Assembly: GCF_025421775.1 (NCBI RefSeq)
Contig: NZ_JAOEFX010000010.1
Location: 62,001-126,000, forward strand
Length of the DNA stretch: 64,000 nucleotides
Reading direction: 5' to 3'
DNA from: Paenarthrobacter aurescens
GTDB lineage: Bacteria > Actinomycetota > Actinomycetes > Actinomycetales > Micrococcaceae
The notes under the pieces: generated by a model
Database searches by the model: none
What the model saw: the letters and a program-made list of their open reading frames with translations, nothing else
Told to the model about the DNA's origin: nothing
Shown here: positions 61,567 to 64,000 of the stretch, piece after piece
How the letters are laid out: each line of letters starts with the position of its first letter
Position numbering within the stretch: position 1 is the first letter of the stretch
Translations under genes and position numbers: made by a program

Positions 61567-62307
61567 CTAGTCCGCAGGCTTGATGACGTAGCCGGCTCCA
61601 CGGATGGTGTGGATCATGGGCGGGTGGTTGGCTTCGATCTTCTTGCGCAAGTAGGAAATGTAGAGCTCCACGATGTTTGCCTGGCCGCCGAAGTCGTAGT
61701 CCCACACGCGGTCCAGGATCTGTGCCTTGCTGACCACCCGTTTGGGGTTCTCCATGAGGTAGCGGAGAAGCTCGAACTGGGTTGCGGTGAGGGGGATGTC
61801 ATCGCCGGCGCGGGTCACTTCGCGGGTGTCCACGTTCAGGGTGAGGTCACCCACCACCAGCTCGGCAGTGTCCATGGCGGCCACGCCGGACCTTTGGACC
61901 AGGCGGTGGAGGCGCAGGAGGACTTCCTCCATGCTGAAGGGCTTGGTGACATAGTCGTCACCGCCGGCAGCCAGGCCAACAATGCGGTCCTGCACGGCGT
62001 CCTTGGCCGTGAGGAAAAGTGCCGGAACTTCCGGTGCGAAAGTGCGGATGCGGTTAAGGACCTCGACGCCATCGAATCCGGGCAGCATGACATCGAGGAC
62101 CAGCACATCCGGGCGAAAATCCTTGGCCATCTTCACTGCCGCCGGACCATCGCCCGCCACCGCTACCGACCAACCTGCCATGCGCAGGCCCATGCTCATG
62201 AGCTCGGCGAGGCTGGGTTCGTCATCCACCACCAAAGCGCGGATAGGAGAGCCGTCCGGGTGGGACAGCTGGGGAAGGTTGTTGGTCATGGAGTGCGGGG
62301 AAGCCAT
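61567..62307 (-). CDS. OmpR-family response regulator
   Basis: A 246-residue regulator: receiver with acidic pair VVDDEPS, phospho-Asp in LVLDVMLPG (near 70) and Lys in YVTKPFS, then a winged-helix DNA-binding domain (LTATQFELLRYLMENPKRVVSK ending IRGAGYVIKPAD). First gene of the pair with the histidine kinase. Start at 62307 or 62289. Confidence 0.95.
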   Translation of the reverse strand: MASPHSMTNNLPQLSHPDGSPIRALVVDDEPSLAELMSMGLRMAGWSVAVAGDGPAAVKMAKDFRPDVLVLDVMLPGFDGVEVLNRIRTFAPEVPALFLTAKDAVQDRIVGLAAGGDDYVTKPFSMEEVLLRLHRLVQRSGVAAMDTAELVVGDLTLNVDTREVTRAGDDIPLTATQFELLRYLMENPKRVVSKAQILDRVWDYDFGGQANIVELYISYLRKKIEANHPPMIHTIRGAGYVIKPAD

Positions 62308-62931
62308 GGGACAACTCTCCGTTCTGCTGGTGAGCCAGCGCTTTGCCCGTCCTGTGAGGACGCTGTGAAGTCAACACTAGCGAGGGGGCTGTTTCTACAG
62401 CTTGTAGCAGATTTTTTCCCGAAAATTTGACGAGCGAGACTACCCGCGATTGGACAACAAGTGTTTCAGATCGTGAGATTCCGCCATTGGCTGGATCATG
62501 GGGGCCGCGATGCACATGATGCCCGATCTGCCGAAGGAAATTCACTGTATGGCGAAAGTTTCTTGTTTCAATCGAATGAAATGGCGTTCATTTACTGGGC
62601 GGACTGAATTGTGATTTGCGACACAATAGACCTCTGTGTCTCAAAATGTGGACGGTTCGACGCTTTGTTACTTGCGTGTTGCCATTGTTACGTTGCACAC
62701 TTCCAATGTGAACAAGAACTCAACAGCACCTGCAGCCGCAGCAACCTGGTCCAGCACACCCGCTGGCCATGATGACCGCTGTTGTCGAATGCAAGCCTAA
62801 CTTTCCACCCCAAGAAGTTTCAGGCATTCGCCCCCTAGCCCAGCGTTGGGCGCCCCTCCCCAAACTCATTGCGGGGACAACCAGCATTCGAAGCCGCGAT
62901 GACGGCTATTCACTTTTGAGGTAAGCACTCC
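62308..62931. other. 624-base non-coding leader between the response regulator and the winged-helix gene
   Basis: The gap is more AT-rich than its surroundings. It holds a palindrome CTACAgctTGTAG (62395-62407) near the response-regulator start, an inverted repeat AATGAA / TTCATT (62575-62592), and a short frame at 62708. It probably carries both divergent promoters and a long leader for the winged-helix gene; no conserved riboswitch was recognised. Confidence 0.5.
62708..62800 (+). CDS. possible 30-codon leader peptide with Cys-Cys
   Basis: A GTG at 62708 opens a 30-codon frame, Ala/Thr/Ser-rich, ending HDDRCCRMQA. There is no ribosome-binding sequence, so it would be leaderless. Consecutive Cys codons at the end are the pattern of cysteine-sensing leader peptides, but the downstream gene is not a sulfur gene. 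Coding is not proven. Confidence 0.3.
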   Translation: MNKNSTAPAAAATWSSTPAGHDDRCCRMQA

Positions 62932-63798
62932 ATGTCAGTTGCATCTGGATACGTCCACATCTCCGTCCGTAACGCCAACAAGGCCGCGTCAAACGCAGGG
63001 CTCCGCCCCGGTTTCGGCAACCGCCCCGGCTACGCCCCCGCCCCTCAGGGCGCAGGCCAGCAGGCTCCCGGTTACGTTCCCCAGGGCTACAACCCCAACT
63101 CCTATGGCCAGTTGCGCGCAGTCCCCACCAGCGAGCCGGCACCCATGACGGCCCCCACCCCGGTGATCGCCCAGTCCGACAGGCTCCGGCCCGTTGCCAA
63201 CGACAATGTGGCCCGCGGCTTCGTGCTGTACATGGGCATTGACGAAGAAACCGCGGCAGCCGCGGGAACGTCCATTGCCAAGCTTGCCCAGGAAATCCGC
63301 GCCTATGCGCAGTCGCTCGTGACCGGCGCCGAAAGCTACGCGGCCGTCGCCGTTGCCCCCGCCGGGGCACCCGGGTCCGCCCTCGACGTCGTGCGTTCCA
63401 CTTTCGGCGACCCCACCGTTGCCTCTCGTCAGCGCGCCGAAGCCGCACGCCCCGCGCCGCAGCAGGAATCCCGCCCGTCCGGCGTGCTGATCGACCTCGC
63501 CCGCCGCGAAGTGCACCTCGACGGCGAGTCGCTGAACCTCACGTTCAAGGAATTCGAACTCCTCAACTACCTCGTCGAAAACGGGACCCGCACGGTGGGC
63601 CGCGACGAACTCCTTGAGGGTCTGTGGCGCAATGCCGAAGAGGTGCCGAACGAGCGCACCATCGACGTCCACATCCGCCGCCTCCGCTCCAAGCTGGGCC
63701 GCCTCGCCAACACCGTGCGCACGGTCCGCGGCCAGGGCTACCGCTTCTACGAGCACCCCGAGGTTATCGTTTGGGCTGCTCCGGAATACTCCATCTAG
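62932..63798 (+). CDS. winged-helix transcriptional regulator without receiver
   Basis: A 288-residue protein with a Gly/Pro/Ala-rich first part (residues 20-75), a middle alpha-beta stretch (GFVLYMGIDEETAAAAGTSIAKLAQEI) and an OmpR-type winged helix at about 180-275 (LTFKEFELLNYLVENGTRTVGRDELLEGLW, IDVHIRRLRSKLGRLANTV, GQGYRF). No phosphorylatable receiver is seen. GAGGTAAG precedes the ATG. Regulated genes unknown. Confidence 0.85.
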   Translation: MSVASGYVHISVRNANKAASNAGLRPGFGNRPGYAPAPQGAGQQAPGYVPQGYNPNSYGQLRAVPTSEPAPMTAPTPVIAQSDRLRPVANDNVARGFVLYMGIDEETAAAAGTSIAKLAQEIRAYAQSLVTGAESYAAVAVAPAGAPGSALDVVRSTFGDPTVASRQRAEAARPAPQQESRPSGVLIDLARREVHLDGESLNLTFKEFELLNYLVENGTRTVGRDELLEGLWRNAEEVPNERTIDVHIRRLRSKLGRLANTVRTVRGQGYRFYEHPEVIVWAAPEYSI

Positions 63799-63811
63799 CA
63801 ACTGCTGCAGC

Positions 63812-63847
63812 CGAAAGCGCCTGTCCCGGAAGGGGTGGGCGCTTTCG
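63812..63847 (+). terminator. terminator of the winged-helix gene
   Basis: Stem CGAAAGCGCC / GGCGCTTTCG enclosing a second short CCC / GGG pairing and GGAA loop, 13 bases after the stop. Confidence 0.75.
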
Positions 63848-63911
63848 CTTTCGCGGAACGATCCCGCGGCGGGCGCTACAGCGCCCTCCCTGTGGCCGAT
63901 AGGGTTGGCCT

Positions 63912-64000
63912 ATGAGTGACCATCACATAAAGCGCCTGGTGATTATGCGCCACGCCAAGGCTGATTGGCCCATGGGCGTGCCTGATCATGAGCGTCCCTT
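63912..64000 (+). CDS. SixA-like histidine phosphatase (3' end outside window)
   Basis: The first 29 codons read HHIKRLVIMRHAKADWP and end in DHERP; RHAK is the phospho-His motif of histidine phosphatases and DxxRPL is typical of SixA-like proteins. The rest is cut off. Confidence 0.75.
   Translation, partial: MSDHHIKRLVIMRHAKADWPMGVPDHERP

Overview
The window is about 64 kb of high-GC actinobacterial chromosome. Gene content and order (a c-di-AMP riboswitch ahead of an SLT-like cell-wall gene, a MocR/YczE pair, Lhr helicase coupled to a Nei-type glycosylase, a YcnI copper locus, phosphoenolpyruvate carboxylase) fit a member of the Micrococcaceae, most likely Arthrobacter or a close relative such as Paenarthrobacter or Pseudarthrobacter. 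This assignment comes from reading the proteins, not from a database search.

Layout. 1-2780: end of an SDR dehydrogenase coupled to an acyl-CoA dehydrogenase, then a DUF1684 protein. 3017-6982: a cell-wall-anchored adhesin-like protein with a TP-rich stalk, a protein with a degenerate GGDEF-like stretch, and a divergent sigma factor fused to a zinc-finger, a membrane helix and an exported domain. 7088-8469: an ATP-grasp enzyme with a possible coupled leader ORF and a small membrane protein. 8600-11398: ppc. 11504-18790: small regulators and enzymes, several with visible operator-like repeats (ArsR/SRPBCC, TetR/DUF4188, MocR/YczE), plus DedA, macrodomain and pseudouridine synthase genes. 18797-24605: Lhr helicase followed by Nei-like glycosylase with overlapping reading frames. 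24661-26881: lipoprotein and copper-linked YcnI genes. 27036-27380: an unstarted SRPBCC gene remnant.

27471-48484 is the most interesting part. A four-gene operon (coiled-coil-rich exported protein, membrane-anchored binding-protein-like protein, FHA-FtsK/EssC-type ATPase with three ATPase domains, serine/threonine kinase) is transcribed away from a WXG100 gene and a 1,908-residue Rhs/YD-repeat protein that itself begins with a WXG-like helical domain. Behind the Rhs gene sit a tightly coupled membrane protein (candidate immunity), an orphan Rhs C-terminal cassette with a recombination scar and its own coupled membrane protein, a paralogue of the first immunity candidate, and further small membrane proteins. 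A tRNA-Ser(CGA) closes the segment. I read this as a non-canonical type VII-like secretion locus exporting a Rhs polymorphic toxin with swappable tips; no eccB, eccD, eccE or mycosin gene is present in the window.

48873-51299: a three-gene unit (MDR dehydrogenase, 6-pyruvoyl-tetrahydropterin synthase-like protein, glycosyltransferase) that may make a modified pterin. 51277-58754: lipoprotein, VOC proteins, tadA, upp, a secreted Trp-rich protein, HAD hydrolase, PLP decarboxylase and a family 2 glycosyltransferase. 58925-64000: SLT/Apf-like cell-wall protein under a ydaO-type c-di-AMP riboswitch, a two-component system, a stand-alone winged-helix regulator with a long leader region, and the start of a SixA-like phosphatase.
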